DNA of 64,000 bases. Source: Symsagittifera roscoffensis (taxonomy: Eukaryota; Xenacoelomorpha; Acoela; Convolutidae). Where the stretch lies: NCBI RefSeq assembly GCF_963678635.1, contig NC_087068.1:31622318-31686317 (forward strand), written 5' to 3'. The notes under the pieces were generated by a model that searched no databases, had not been told where the DNA came from, and was given only the letters and a program-made list of their open reading frames with translations. The translations under genes and the position numbers were made by a program. Below, in pieces: positions 19,297 to 31,961 of the stretch. The number at the start of each line of letters is the position of its first letter. The first letter of the stretch is position 1.

Positions 19297-21301
19297 TTGA
19301 TATTTTAGATTTTTAGAGAGTTTGTGAAAAAAATGGCAAAAAAGAAAAGAATCCGTTGGAGGCTAAATTAGGTTAAAATGTTTTGTTTTGTTATGACCTA
19401 TACTCAAAGCCTGACTTCTTCAGTTATTGATCCACATTCGTAATAAAAACCAATATTTTCTTTTTTCTTCATTTAGGGGGATAGGGGTACAGCCGACAAG
19501 ACCCGACACTGAGGGAGGTTGCGCTTATAAGAAACTTTGGGATTGGCTGGTCAAAAAGTGTAGCGAAAAAGGAACATAACTTCGAGGCTAAGCGCACAAT
19601 TTCCTGAGCATTGTAATTTGGTTTCTATTAGGAACCACAAAGACACGCTATACGAAATTAAGAGATATATCATTTCTAAGAGTGGATGAATGTCGTGAAG
19701 ACTCTTATAGAGGTCTGAGCATTTTTTTGCTGGAAAAAGTGCTTAGATGCTTTAACTATTCGTACTCATTAATGCAGTTATAGATGCACATAGGTATCTA
19801 TGCAATCTTGTGAATTCAATTCAAGATTATCTGCATAAAGTTAGACAAATTGTGCTCTGCAAATACGAAAGCCGCAATGGCGCGAAAAAAAAACATACAC
19901 GACTTTTATTTTCGAAGTTAGTTTTAATTTTCAGATTTCCCAGGGGTATAAAAAAACTTATTGAACCAGTTTTCTCAAATTGAGTTGTATCTATCAAAAA
20001 AATTTCAATCACAAACACATCTGAAATTCAAAGAGATTTAAAGCCATATAATTTTTGCTTTGAGATTCATTGAAAGTTTGAAGTTTTTTTACAAAAAACA
20101 AGATGTTGTTTTTCTCTATTTCCTTCAGTTTGTTCATTTTTCTGTTTTCTATTTTTAAAGTCTTCACTCGCAATAAAAAATTTTCTCGATCCTGAAAAAA
20201 TTTCGTCTTAATATTTGATAATGTTTTCCAAGTTAAAGCCTTTTTTCGATGAAGCTAGTATAAAAAAAATTAGTGCATCTTTGTTCCTTCCTTCTTCCCC
20301 TCGCTTCCGTGAAAAGGTGGATTGAAGTTTTGTTGCTGACGTCTAAACAAGAGCACTGCTAGCTAATTCAAGAAGTGCAAAATGTTCTAGCCACACTTAT
20401 CATTGCAGTAAAATGAGTTTACAAATTGGGTTTTCTCTTTTTTTAATCATATGATAATCAGGAGCAAATACCAACTTCTTATGTGTCAATAATTAGTTTT
20501 TTCATTAAAAAATCAGTTCATCATAGAATGGAAAGTTTCAGTCTGTTCGAGTTGCCTACGAAAATCAAGCACCTTGAGCCATATAACAAGCACCTTAAGC
20601 GCTGCGAGATGGGTTGAACTAACAAATTTCCAAAGACGGGGATGGCAGAAAATTGGAAGATTACGCAAGATTAACTTGAGCAACAGGTGGTGGATTTTTT
20701 TGTGAAAGCCAATCAGAACTGCAGGTAGCTATTGGATATTAGTAAGCGCTCAAAATAAACAATTTAGCCTGTATTTTTCTTTTATAGCACAGGAAAAACA
20801 ATCTGCACAAAAAAACACAATTTACTCCGCTCATGCGTGAAGCATCGTAGTTTCCAATTTTATTAGTTTTTGACGAAGATGATAAATTGGCCAATATTCC
20901 CTGGTTTTCCTGATTTTTGTTTGGCTACATTCATGCGCGGTCTACTTTTCAACTTGTAGCAAATTTCTCAAGAGTAAAAAAAATTTCTCAAAGCTTAGAG
21001 AATACACATTGAAGCAAGTTTTTGCTGTTAAAACTTATTTACTGTAGTTTGGTAGTTTGCTTCGCTTTATTGAATCATAGTGTTCATATCTGAACATAAA
21101 ACTTCTTTAAAAAACTCAAGGAGTCAGCACACCAAAGAGTTTTTGGACTATGGAATTCAGCAAATTAGCTTTGTATTTGACATTTGAAAATTTTGATGAT
21201 TTTCATTTAAAAAATGTAAATCCCACAATGGGCTCGGATCATTCACTGCTCAAAGCGACAATTGAGAAAATGTCACGACTTAAAATTCGTTGCTAGCCAA
21301 G
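19297..21301. other. Intergenic sequence, no gene seen
   Basis: About 2 kb of AT-rich unique-looking DNA. Short frames such as that at 19827-20018 (-) have no recognisable features. Confidence 0.5.
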
Positions 21302-21679
21302 TGGAACCAGATCTAAACTAGAATTTAGTATTGGATATGTTTCTGATATTTTATCTCTCAAAAATATTGAATACTAACCAATCATACTCCATCAAATTAA
21401 CAACCCACTAATTTGTAAGTGCTGAAACTACTTGTAGTTTCAGCACCAGAGCAACTTGATTTAAGCTTAGAATACCGTTGTTCTCATTTTGGAACTAACT
21501 CGCATAAACCGTTGTACACTAGATCTTTTGAGACTAGGAGATATAAGAGTAAGATTAGGATTGGTATTAGACTAAGAAGTTGTACGATTCTATCCGGCCC
21601 GAAATAAGATAACGTGACGAGCAGACGGTGTACCCTATCTGAAAATACTCTATGAGTATAACCAAAACGATATAACTCA
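21302..21679 (+). repeat. 5' LTR of copy A
   Basis: Starts TGGAACCAGATC and ends TATAACTCA. It is homologous to 33587-33963 and, reverse-complemented, to 55862-56272. It contains a 26-bp near-perfect palindrome at 21420-21445 (TGCTGAAACTAC, TT, then the complementary arm). Confidence 0.85.
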
Positions 21680-21681
21680 TC

Positions 21682-21698
21682 TGGTGCGACCAAAAGTC
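21682..21698 (+). promoter_or_regulatory. Candidate tRNA primer-binding site
   Basis: TGGTGCGACCAAAAGTC begins 2 bp after the 5' LTR. It starts with TGG, as expected for pairing to a tRNA 3' CCA end. I cannot name the tRNA with confidence. Confidence 0.6.
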
Positions 21699-22783
21699 TC
21701 GAACAGACCTTAACTAACCTAGATTTGGAAAAATTTAGATTAGAATTAGACAAATACAACATTTAAAAAATGTTATATGACAAGAACTAAGTAGAATTGT
21801 CTCTAAGACTCAATAGATTAGATCCAAAATTACGAACAATACGAGAACTACCCGGTATTGGAAGAAGTAATTATACAATAACGACCGATAAAAACAACAC
21901 TAGTCGTTCTCCTTAAATCAGCTGTAAATTAAAAAACATCTTGAAAAAAAAATATTTTCTGAGTATAAAAATACAAAAAAATAGTTTGTATATAGCATAG
22001 ATTGTTAGTATATATAATCCATACCTTCATCCCAGCTTCATCACCTAAAGCATAACAGCAAATCTCAACAACTAACAATCATCAAAGCTAAAAACTTAAC
22101 CTTTTCAACTTAACCTTTTAAGAATAAACTATCAAGGCTTATCGTTGTTTTCACTTAAATTATTTTCATTCAAAATAACAGATTATCAAGGCTGCCCTTG
22201 GATCTTTAAATTAAATTAAACTAAATCTAAATTTCTGATCATCATGACTTATCCTTGGATCAAATAGAACAATTTTGTTCTCCCCTCCCATATTAATTAG
22301 TGTCTAACGACCTCAAACATCGATTCACTACCCAACCCTTATTAGAGACCCAGAATTAACAGAAATTTTTCAAATAGCTAATCATTCTAGTTAGGATAAA
22401 CAGTGAAGAACCTCGGTTACTCATCCTTCACTTGATCCCCTTCCTCCTAAATGACCCAGGCTAAAACACTTAAACTTAGTAAGTCAAAAAATAGTATCTA
22501 ACGAACTACTTGCGTTCTAATTATACCTGAACTTTGTGGATCGATTTACTATTCTCCAACCCTTGATCACAAATCACAACCCTAAGTAAGATTAGGTAAG
22601 TCTATCTTAACAAAGAATTATTCACGAGAAAACAAAACTCATTCTCACGAATCGATATATGCTTCTCTCTCCAACCCGACAAATACGCCCCAAGTTAAGC
22701 TAACCATAAAAAATTGTAAGAACTAACAGTTTAAAGTATTAGAAATTACTAATCCCAATATTGCATCCATCATCCTTAACCTT
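21699..22783 (+). other. Leader region of copy A
   Basis: Non-coding stretch between the primer-binding site and the first open frame. It includes repeated TATCAAGGCT / CCTTGGAT-like motifs at 22130-22260 that could fold. It may hold a packaging or leader structure; this is inference. Confidence 0.4.
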
Positions 22784-23215
22784 ATGTCAAGAGACAATTT
22801 AGGAAACAAACAAACAATTATACTACACAACTGTTTAATATACGACGAAAGACACGACCTCGTCATCACACCACACAGACAAACAAAAGGATACATAAGA
22901 ACAAAAAGACAAATACTAGGAAAGAAAATTAATAACAAACAAGAAAAAAATACTAGGAAACGATTTTCAAAACGAAGAAACGCAGTCTCAGAATCAGAAA
23001 CGAGCGCAATAAAAGATCTTCACAATTTAAAAGACTCAGTAAATAAAAACCATCCATTTTACAATCAAATATGTTTTTCTGTCTCAGAAACCACGTCACC
23101 AGCATCAATAAAAGGAAAACGTAGAAAAAAAACTGTTACACAAACAAACCAATACGTTTGTACAATTAGAATCGTACAACCAATAAGACACCTTGAAAAT
23201 TACACGCTAACCTAA
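22784..23215 (+). CDS. Small basic ORF of copy A, unknown
   Basis: A 143-codon frame rich in Lys, Arg and Thr (RKRFSKRRN, KGKRRKKT). It precedes the gag-like ORF by 18 bp. No family is recognised. It could be an accessory product or a 5' piece of gag cut by mutation. The matching part of copy B lies outside the window, so conservation cannot be judged here. Confidence 0.3.
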   Translation: MSRDNLGNKQTIILHNCLIYDERHDLVITPHRQTKGYIRTKRQILGKKINNKQEKNTRKRFSKRRNAVSESETSAIKDLHNLKDSVNKNHPFYNQICFSVSETTSPASIKGKRRKKTVTQTNQYVCTIRIVQPIRHLENYTLT

Positions 23216-23233
23216 CAGTGATACAACATAAAA

Positions 23234-23911
23234 ATGATTCGAAGTGAAGATAACCTAGAAGATTCAGTACTCTCATTTTTAATACATCCACAAGCTGAAG
23301 CTCGAGGACAGGTACAATTTTGCCAAAATTTAATCGCAAATTTATTCGAAAAAGGAGATTGTCCATGCAAAAACGAATTTCCCGATGTAAAATTAAAAAA
23401 AAATCTTCCTGACCACTATCTCAAAGGCATATGTAGTCTCACATCACAATATGGAATCTACACAATAGAAATCAGTTCACCAAATGCATTTCATGTTAAA
23501 TATCTCATTCAAACTGATGACGTAGATATTGAATTTTCAAAAGTTTTTAAAGAATACATAAAAAGTATTCAACATCAAAACTCACAAAGAGCAAACTCAA
23601 TATTCACAAACGAGGCACTTTCACTTGACTATATTTTTTTATCTATATTAAAATTGAAAGAACCTCAAAGAAATTCACGAACTCAAACATCTCTTCATAC
23701 AACCATACGACAAGAAATTGATTTATTTTCTAAATTTTTAAATGCAATCCGTGAAGATTTAACTAGTAATGACTTAACACAATATGGTAAACACGATTTA
23801 CAAAAATTCTTAGCATGGCTCATAATCAATTATTTTGTTCATAATATTGATCTTTTTGCACAAGCAAGAAAAAATTTAGACCACAAAAAACAGATGACAA
23901 AACCATATTAG
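23234..23911 (+). CDS. Gag-like N-terminal ORF of copy A
   Basis: An intact 225-codon frame in an otherwise decayed element, starting MIRSEDNLEDSV. It contains a GDCPCKNEF motif and helix-rich stretches. Its place after the leader and before the capsid-like part suggests the N-terminal domain of gag (matrix-like), but no domain signature is seen. It ends at a stop, and broken gag-like sequence continues downstream. Confidence 0.45.
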   Translation: MIRSEDNLEDSVLSFLIHPQAEARGQVQFCQNLIANLFEKGDCPCKNEFPDVKLKKNLPDHYLKGICSLTSQYGIYTIEISSPNAFHVKYLIQTDDVDIEFSKVFKEYIKSIQHQNSQRANSIFTNEALSLDYIFLSILKLKEPQRNSRTQTSLHTTIRQEIDLFSKFLNAIREDLTSNDLTQYGKHDLQKFLAWLIINYFVHNIDLFAQARKNLDHKKQMTKPY

Positions 23912-24854
23912 CAGAACAAACAGATTATGTTTGTGACCCTGAATGGTCTCGCTAATCATTTGTTATTATACCAACAGATATATCAATTCAAGCAATAATC
24001 ACAATCTCTGTTCACAAGGATTATGTTAGAGTTTAACACTTACAATTGACGCAACACCTTTAAACTATAATTCATTCTTCCCTGAAAGAGCAGGAAATAA
24101 TAATTTAGACTCTACTTTTCTAAATCAAAATAACTTAAATGGAACAAGGAATCTTACACAACAAGATATACAAACTACATCACATTTCGTAAATGAAGAA
24201 ATGGTTGAAACAATAACAACAACTGAAGCACAATGAGGCATTTCACCTATTCAACCGAATTTTACAACTCCAAAACTAAAAAATCCAACGTTAGAGCAAA
24301 CAATTATGCAACCCACGGTAAAACCCTCTGTTGCTCAAAAATATTCACAAATGGATTACCCAACGTTTCGAACAGTAACAAAACCAACATATAAACAAAA
24401 AACAACACCTAGAAATAATTTCGCAGCACATAAATATAATTATGTAAATAGATCAAATTTACAGATCTACTCATATTCACAAAGTCAAATTATACCAAAA
24501 CCAACTTCAAACTCAATAATTTTTTTTGATAAATCACGACCTTGGCAAGAGCAAAGTGAAATTTACCCATTTTTAGAACAAAAAAAATAATACAAATAGA
24601 TACAATACTAGAAATCAACCTCCATATTATACAACTGATTATTTTCTATCAGATGATAAAAATACTATAGTCAAAAGCATCAACAATTTTATTCAAGCCA
24701 AAGACCTTGTTCTTACAGTATTGATCAACCAGATATTTTCAAACCACACACACGAGATGAACAAATACGACAACCTTGAAATATACCAACATCTTTCAAT
24801 AACATTTTTTAACCACAAAACCCAGTCAATAAATAATCTTACCAACCAACTCAA
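23912..24854 (+). pseudogene. Broken gag linker region of copy A
   Basis: Short Gln/Asn/Thr/Pro-rich frames (for example 24306-24590) interrupted by stops lie between the gag-like ORF and the capsid-like ORF. They were probably once continuous with gag. No independent gene is seen. Confidence 0.4.
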
Positions 24855-25340
24855 ATGCATAACGAAATCCCACTGCCATATTATTTAGAACAACATGAAA
24901 AAACAAAAAGTCAACTAACAAACTTTTCTCAAATGCCAAATGCCGCAGAATCACTGCAAATGACTATGAATCCATACCTAGTGGGTGGATCATCAATATC
25001 ATCGAATAAGCCATTATTGGTAATTACAGGCACAGATCCTGAATACTCTGTAGAAGATTACCTAAATGCAGTCACAGCAAATTTAATTTTAAATATAGGA
25101 CCTGAACCAGTAAATACGCCGCTTCATCAAAATTGGATACATAGACGCACAGTCTTAATCCAAACCACACTTGACGCCGCAGCCCAAAAATGGTTTCCAG
25201 TTTTACCTATAGAAATAAAATCAGATGGGAAAAAAATCACACAAGAATTCTCAAAAATGTTTGATTCTGAAAGAAACAAACAACATCAAAGAGTTTTATG
25301 CAATGAAATTCGCAGACTACCAAACAAAACAATTGAATAA
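24855..25340 (+). pseudogene. Gag capsid-like segment of copy A
   Basis: A 161-codon frame whose second half (TDPEYSVEDYLNAVTANL to NEIRRLPNKTIE) aligns almost residue for residue with copy B at the right edge of the window, where the same frame continues without a stop. Here it ends at a TAA where B keeps Lys-Gln. The Trp-containing segment AAQKWF and the following helices are typical of Gypsy capsid regions. Confidence 0.7.
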
Positions 25341-26510
25341 CTTGCAGTAAGAATTGAAACATTAGTCCGAAAACATACTCACTCAATACCCATTATACAC
25401 CGATTTACCCATTTATATACCGATTATAAAAACACAAAGATGACAGAAATTTTAATGATTACTCTAACGCCTCAATTGCGAAAATTAGCAATGAAAATAG
25501 AGCATCACATCCCTCCTCAATCCGAAAACCAGATTAAGATTTTACGAAACTAGTAGATAAACTAGAGCATGCTGGAATCATTATGAAACTAGAAGAAACA
25601 GAAAACCTAAAGCTACAATATGTCAAAAATATCCAAAACACTACTTCAAATATAAATATTATTCATGACAACGATACAGAATTATCTGAAAAAATCACTG
25701 AAATCTTAAACACCTCAAATGGTGCAATCATTGCCAAAGATACGGACACAGCATTGCCAAATGCAGTCAAAAACAACAAGATAGTCAAAATGAACCACAG
25801 AAATATAGAGAACCAATTAAATCATTGATCAATTCATGAAAAAAGATCAAAATGTACCCCACAAAAATATTCATAGTAATGATAGTGCAGGAAAACCGCT
25901 TCCAAATAACTCAAATTACTCAAGACAAAAATCACCTTATAATTCGAATTATCGAGGACGATCACCAAACCAAAGAAATCCACAAAATTTGTCACAAAAC
26001 AGATATAGTCGATCAAATAGTCGAAATAATCAGTATCGAAATAACTATTCAAGGTCAAAATTAAACCGACCTGAGTTTTCGTTTAATGCCAGTTCCAATT
26101 CAAATTCTAAAAAAGATTTTATTCAAATGACTGATCTAGAAACTCTTCATATAAAAGAAATAGAAATTATTCCAACGATAAGAATGGAAACTAATCAACT
26201 GATCGAAATCATGGATATCAAAAAAATAGATCACGCGATTATTCTAACAACAGATCAAACTATCAAAGATCAAAATATAATAACTATTAAAACAGATCAC
26301 TGGATAGTTCACAGACCAGAAATTGAAGTTATAACAACAGACAAAGAAACTACTCTCAATCACCACAAAGGAATAAGACACGTTATTAAATTTCACATCA
26401 AAATTATAGAAGTAGTGAACCTTAACATCAAAGGCAAATAAATCAAGTACAAACAACTGAAGAAACTCAACCAGATCCCCGTGGTATTGATAGTAACGAA
26501 AGCACATAAT
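25341..26510 (+). pseudogene. Gag C-terminal remnant of copy A
   Basis: Frameshifted continuation of gag, homologous to copy B 62500-63670. It includes the Asn/Arg/Ser/Tyr-rich tract (25836-26130, NYRGRSPNQRN), which has drifted. The Cys-His zinc knuckle of copy B lies in a region that is out of frame here. Confidence 0.65.
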
Positions 26511-27964
26511 TGCAAATAAATTACATCAATTGCGAATCCACAGTGAAAGTGACACAGACAATGCAATTTCCATTAACATGATACATATTGAAAACGACTA
26601 CGAACCTAATATATGCGAACCACCAATACATTCCCATTTCTATCAAAAGCTCCTCATAAAATTTTAGACAAGATCTATCAGCAGTAACAAGACAAAAGAA
26701 AAAATAGTAGAAGAAAGGAAAGAAGAAAAAAACGCGCAAAATGTTCAAGCACAAATAACATTTACCAAAATATACCTAAAAAACCCAATTACGAAAAGAA
26801 AAAATTTGGACAATCCAACTCCTTTTAGGAAATCCAAACTGCAAAAAACTTCAAACACCAGACCATGAAATTGGTTTTTTAATAGATTCCGGAGCGGAAT
26901 CAAGCATCATCAACATCCCCACTTGGAATCAAATAAAAATTTTACACCCAAAATTAATATCCTTCCAAACACCAAGCAGGCTAGCAACAGAACCAGGATC
27001 AACCTTAAGAAATTATGGAAAAACACAACTTTTCCTTGTTCCCACACGAACAATGGAACAGAATAAATTTTTGAGCAAACCATTTAAACAAACCTTCCAT
27101 ATCACAGATATAAAACATAATATCATTGGAATCCTATTTATTGTTAAATATATACCAACTATACATATCTTAAACAGCAGAATTCATATAAAAGATAAAT
27201 ACACAAGAATGAAAAACACATTTTTAACTTATTTACAAAGAGTAAACAAAACAACCATTATTTTTCTCTAAATTTTACCCTATGTACAATCGGGAACGGA
27301 AACACCTGAAACCACTAGCAGGTTATATTTTTAAGTTTTCAATCAAACAAGTTCATCAATACGATAAGGAACAAAATAAACAACATCTCTATATGTCTGA
27401 CCTTGAATTCAGACCAATTCATAAATTTTTCCGAGTAATATTTTCATCTGTCAAATACATGAAAGACTCAAACTCAGACTTGATTTCCTTACATGTATAA
27501 AACAATTCTCCATATAAAATAACCCTACCTCTAGGACTCTTAGCTTATTGTGAAACTAACGCAACAATTTTTCCCGCAAAGGAAGTAACGTATAGAGTAA
27601 ATAATAATTTACAACTATTATATATATATGTCAATCAACACTCCTTGACGAAGAATTATTGGTTAATATTATAATTAGCAATGAAAAACGAAACACAGAC
27701 TAATTCACAAAAACACCCTACTTTTCAAAACCAACTTTTCAAACATTAAAATACACGGAAGAACAACAAAAATTCTTAACAATGTTCAATTTTCAGCACT
27801 CTCTGATAACACAAAAAGAATTTGAACAATTAGCTGATTTACTATTGAAATACCCAAAAGTTTACGCAACATCTAAATTTGATGATGGAAAAGTATATTC
27901 ACCACTAAATTTACCTTCAAAACCTGATGCAATTTTCAAAAAACAACGAGCAGATACCCATTGA
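26511..27964 (+). pseudogene. Protease and pre-RT remnant of copy A
   Basis: Contains the aspartic protease motif LIDSGAESSIINIP at about 26875-26920, then segments in different frames that match copy B up to MFNFQHS and KPDAIFKKQRA (27782-27955). Homology to B stops there, just before reverse transcriptase. Several stops and frameshifts show it is dead. Confidence 0.7.
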
Positions 27965-30300
27965 TAACCACAGAAATCATCTATAAAAAGGATAGATACA
28001 CAAAAAAGACAATTGGATATATAACTTTTAATAATACATACTCAGGACTATCATACACATGTATCTTCTAAAAGTACTAATTTCCAGACGCTTCTTCGTA
28101 ATTTCTCAAAACCCGATCATAGCAATCCTTCCCCCGAACTGGACCCCAGGATTTACTAGTCACAAATGAACAAAAAACATGACATAAATATGCAATAAAT
28201 CAAGTCACTCAATGCGAATCGGAACCACAATCAATAGAAACAACAAAGATAAGAGCTACACTTTACTCAAAAGCACGAGCAACAACACTAACAGGATAAA
28301 AATTCACAGCGACATTTTCCCAAAAAGGAAGTATATAGTTCTCAAGTCTCAAACAGAAGTGATAGACTGGATCATGAATCTTTCTACCAAAGTTATATCA
28401 AAAGACTATTACATTTCAGCCCTGACGATTTTAAAAACGAACTTAAACAATTAAAACTACATCAAACCAAGGCACAACCAGAAAATTGGTAACCTAGCAA
28501 GTTTTTCCAGACTCTGCAAACTTGAAAGATATCAAGGTCATATAAAACTAGACGACATATTTCCATTCCACGGAGCACATGGAAGATTAACTTACGATCT
28601 CCATGATAAAAACTGGATACCACACATTGGAATAAACTAAAACTCAAATTGTAAAGCTGACACTAAAAATAAAAGATACCAAGAAATAATGTTAAGAAAT
28701 AAGTTCACCAAAAAAAGTACAATTAACAAGAGATTTAAAAAATGACACTTTATTTTATCCAGGAATCAGACTCCCTTGCAAAAATGACCAAGGATACTGC
28801 GATCCCATTTCTCGAACACAAGCATCAATTATTTGGTTTCCTGAAGACACATGTATTTTTTAAGTAGCAAAAATTCACGCTAGAAAGTTAAAATTTCACC
28901 AAAAACATTTTATTGAATCAATACCTTATGAAAACATATACCCTGATGAAATCAGATAGAGTAGTTATAAATTTAGAAACATTCATAACATAGAAAATAA
29001 TTTGACACGTTTCCAAATTTACCCAGAAACGGAACTTGCATGTAAATACAACAAACCACTTTATAAAACGCAATATTCAGACATTCTTGTCGAATACGAA
29101 CAAATTTTCGACATAAATACAGGAAAATTAATCATACATCCCCATGCCACACATTATTCAACCAGTGACGAAAATTCATACATCCCAGTAAACCTCCTAA
29201 GAACACAGGAAACATTGGTGGAAAAATAAAACCACAAGACAAAGACAGTACACGTTTGCAAGAACTATCACTTAAGAACAACACTCATTTGGGCGCAATT
29301 CATTATAACATACATCCAGACAGGAAACTAGACTATACAATAAGTAGAATTTTTTAAGAAATGTCTTTAAGAGAACTTGAAACACTGCATCAATTATGCG
29401 AACTTGAAAAAAAACACAATTTCTACAATCAATTGCACTAGCAGTACTCAAAATCCCTTATGCAGGATATTTTTTTATCAAGTAACAGATCAAATTGTAT
29501 TGACTACCAAGGAAACGTACTATGGTATTACACTTTTACCAAAAAAGTATCACCCCTATATGTTTTTGAAGGCAAAAAAGTTATAAAAGAATCCCAATAC
29601 TCTATAAAAATAAAGTACATTCTGTTGATGCACTCTACCGAAGAACTTATTTATGGGATACACAAGTCCCATGTGGGTCACAAAACAGCCACAATGTAGT
29701 ACAATTGAATCCTGACGAAGATAACTACTACCTCCTCACACCATACCTTACACTTATGCAACCAATAAAAAAGTTTTCACTAGAAAGAATTAGAGCTATT
29801 GCCCGCAATCCAAATATCGATTTACAATCGACCGGCATATACTCTAAATCCGACATTCAACACCACATGAGTACACAAAAATTTTAAGAATTACTCACAA
29901 AGACAATCCATAGATCAAAACTAACACAAACCTGCAGAAACAGCTGGCTTTTCAGACATCTACGCACAAGACTACAGCGGATATTTTAAAGATATAAAAG
30001 GTTACATTTACTTAAATGGCGAAAAACAGACACTTTTTTAGTTTTGTAAGTTTGAAAAACGAACTTCTTGCCTTTCTAGGATGGCCCTACTACATCTTAG
30101 AAAGATTGAATACATTATACGCAATGTTTAACTTTCTTGGATTTATTTTCGCTTTACTCAAAGGAATCTACAATACATGCGCAATACACACACAAGTAAA
30201 CAAAGAAGCAAGCGTAGCACGCATACTTTTTACAGGATTTCCCAAAAACCCAACATAGAAGACACATACGAACAAATTATAGAACAACCACATACCACTA
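27965..30300 (+). pseudogene. Decayed envelope-like coding region of copy A
   Basis: Replaces the RT, RNase H and integrase region found in copy B. It has several short frames with Cys and Asn-X-Thr/Ser sites. Near the end (30016-30258) is a hydrophobic stretch that could span a membrane (LAFLGWPYYILERL then FNFLGFIFALLKGIY). Position after pol and before the 3' LTR, plus a C-terminal membrane segment, suggest a former env gene. It is broken by stops and frameshifts, and no fusion-protein family signature is firmly recognised. Confidence 0.4.
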
Positions 30301-31961
30301 AAATTCTCAGAACAACCATCCTTTTAGCCCACGATGAGCCGCCAAGTTGGATCACTCCATCGCTCAATTTCCTAACCAGCCAACCTTCAAAGCAACCTCC
30401 CAGTGATACCAGTTTTTGCTTTCCCCAACCTCAATCACATCATGATAACACTTCATCCGGCATGGATTCAGACACTAATTCAAACACCACTGCATATAAT
30501 ACTATTTCCCAATTTAATAACTCAGATCTCGAGACCCCCGACAAATTTGACAACTCCGAACCCAGCCCATCTACATTTTCCCAACCTCCCTTTCAACCTC
30601 TCCACTCCCAAATATGATTCGAACCTCCTTCCACTCCCTCTTCCATTTCCAATGTAACACCCACACATTCCCCCTTGACCAGTAAACCTTCCGACAACAA
30701 CAGCTCTGTAAATACACAAATATCTCATGAATCTGACAATTTCATCACACTTCAGCAACAATTACAGCACCCTCAAAGACTAACCATTCGCCAACTTTCA
30801 CAATCCATAATATCATCAAACCCATCAACCCCATCTCCCTCTTCAAATTACACCCCTTCGCAAGACCCAACTCCCTCGTCAAATCCATCCTGATCCAGTA
30901 CAAACCGAGCCTAACGAACCTTTAAAAAAAATTCCCCAATAATCCATTTCCCTCTCACCCAGGAACAGCCACAACATTTGTTAATCACCCACTACACACT
31001 AACACTAAAAAAGTTCTTCAAATATGTTTACCTTTTTTACCCCAATACACCTACTTTCATTCAGACCCTAATGACGAAAACCCTAATTGTATTAATGAGT
31101 ACGTATTATACCCAACACTTTCATGGACATCATCATTTTATTACTTCACTAATCCACCATCATTACCATTACATAACAACCCATATGATAACGAACAATG
31201 CAGCAATCAATTCTACCTTTTAACAACAGCACTCACTCCAAAACAATTTACACAAATAGGATATAAACAGTCACTTATCAGATTCACCGCACCCAAAACT
31301 AACGAATATTCTATCGATCACTTCGATCATCACATCATAGAACCCAACGAAGACATCTTTCTGAACGATGATAAATTCGCTAACCCACAACTAACAGAAA
31401 AACTCTTCATTTAAACACCATAGATTTTCACCCTCAATAATTTAGATAAAAATACGACCACGTCATTTCAGCAGCACTTCGTAATATTCAAGCTTATGAT
31501 TCATATTTTAACAAATTTAACAACTTTTCACTAGCATTCATTTCATCACACCCACAAAACGTGAATTGCAGTGTTCACACGACATCATTTTACGAACTAA
31601 ACAAACACACACTTATACTTACTATAAGTTCATCCAACATCATTACACTCAAAAAACACCATTACGACAATTTCACCACAGATATCAGTACATTAACTCC
31701 AAATATACCTCACCATTCTTTCTTAACTTCACTTATTGTATTCAAGATACTAACCTACAAGGCATCCTCAGCAATTATGATCCCATCACCCAGATGTATA
31801 TAGTCTGTCCCTTAACCAAAACTTTTAATGTAGACGAATCCCGCCCACTAATCGTCCCACACAAATTCCTACAGCCCGTTGAAATCCCGATCCTAGAATT
31901 TTTCCATAACACCAGATATAACTATAAACTTTATAACCTCATCCAAAATACACCCTTTTAA
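30301..31961 (+). pseudogene. Decayed coding region of unknown nature, copy A
   Basis: Frames rich in Pro, Ser, Thr, Asn and Gln (30177-30617), then short frames including 31566-31961. The sequence looks like former protein-coding DNA (low stop density over short runs, shifting frames) but I do not recognise it. It could be the cytoplasmic tail of the envelope-like protein or a separate accessory ORF. Confidence 0.3.

Noticed and set aside
13250-19305. Target-site duplication around the foldback element
   Set aside because: Flanking bases do not match convincingly, so the superfamily cannot be assigned.
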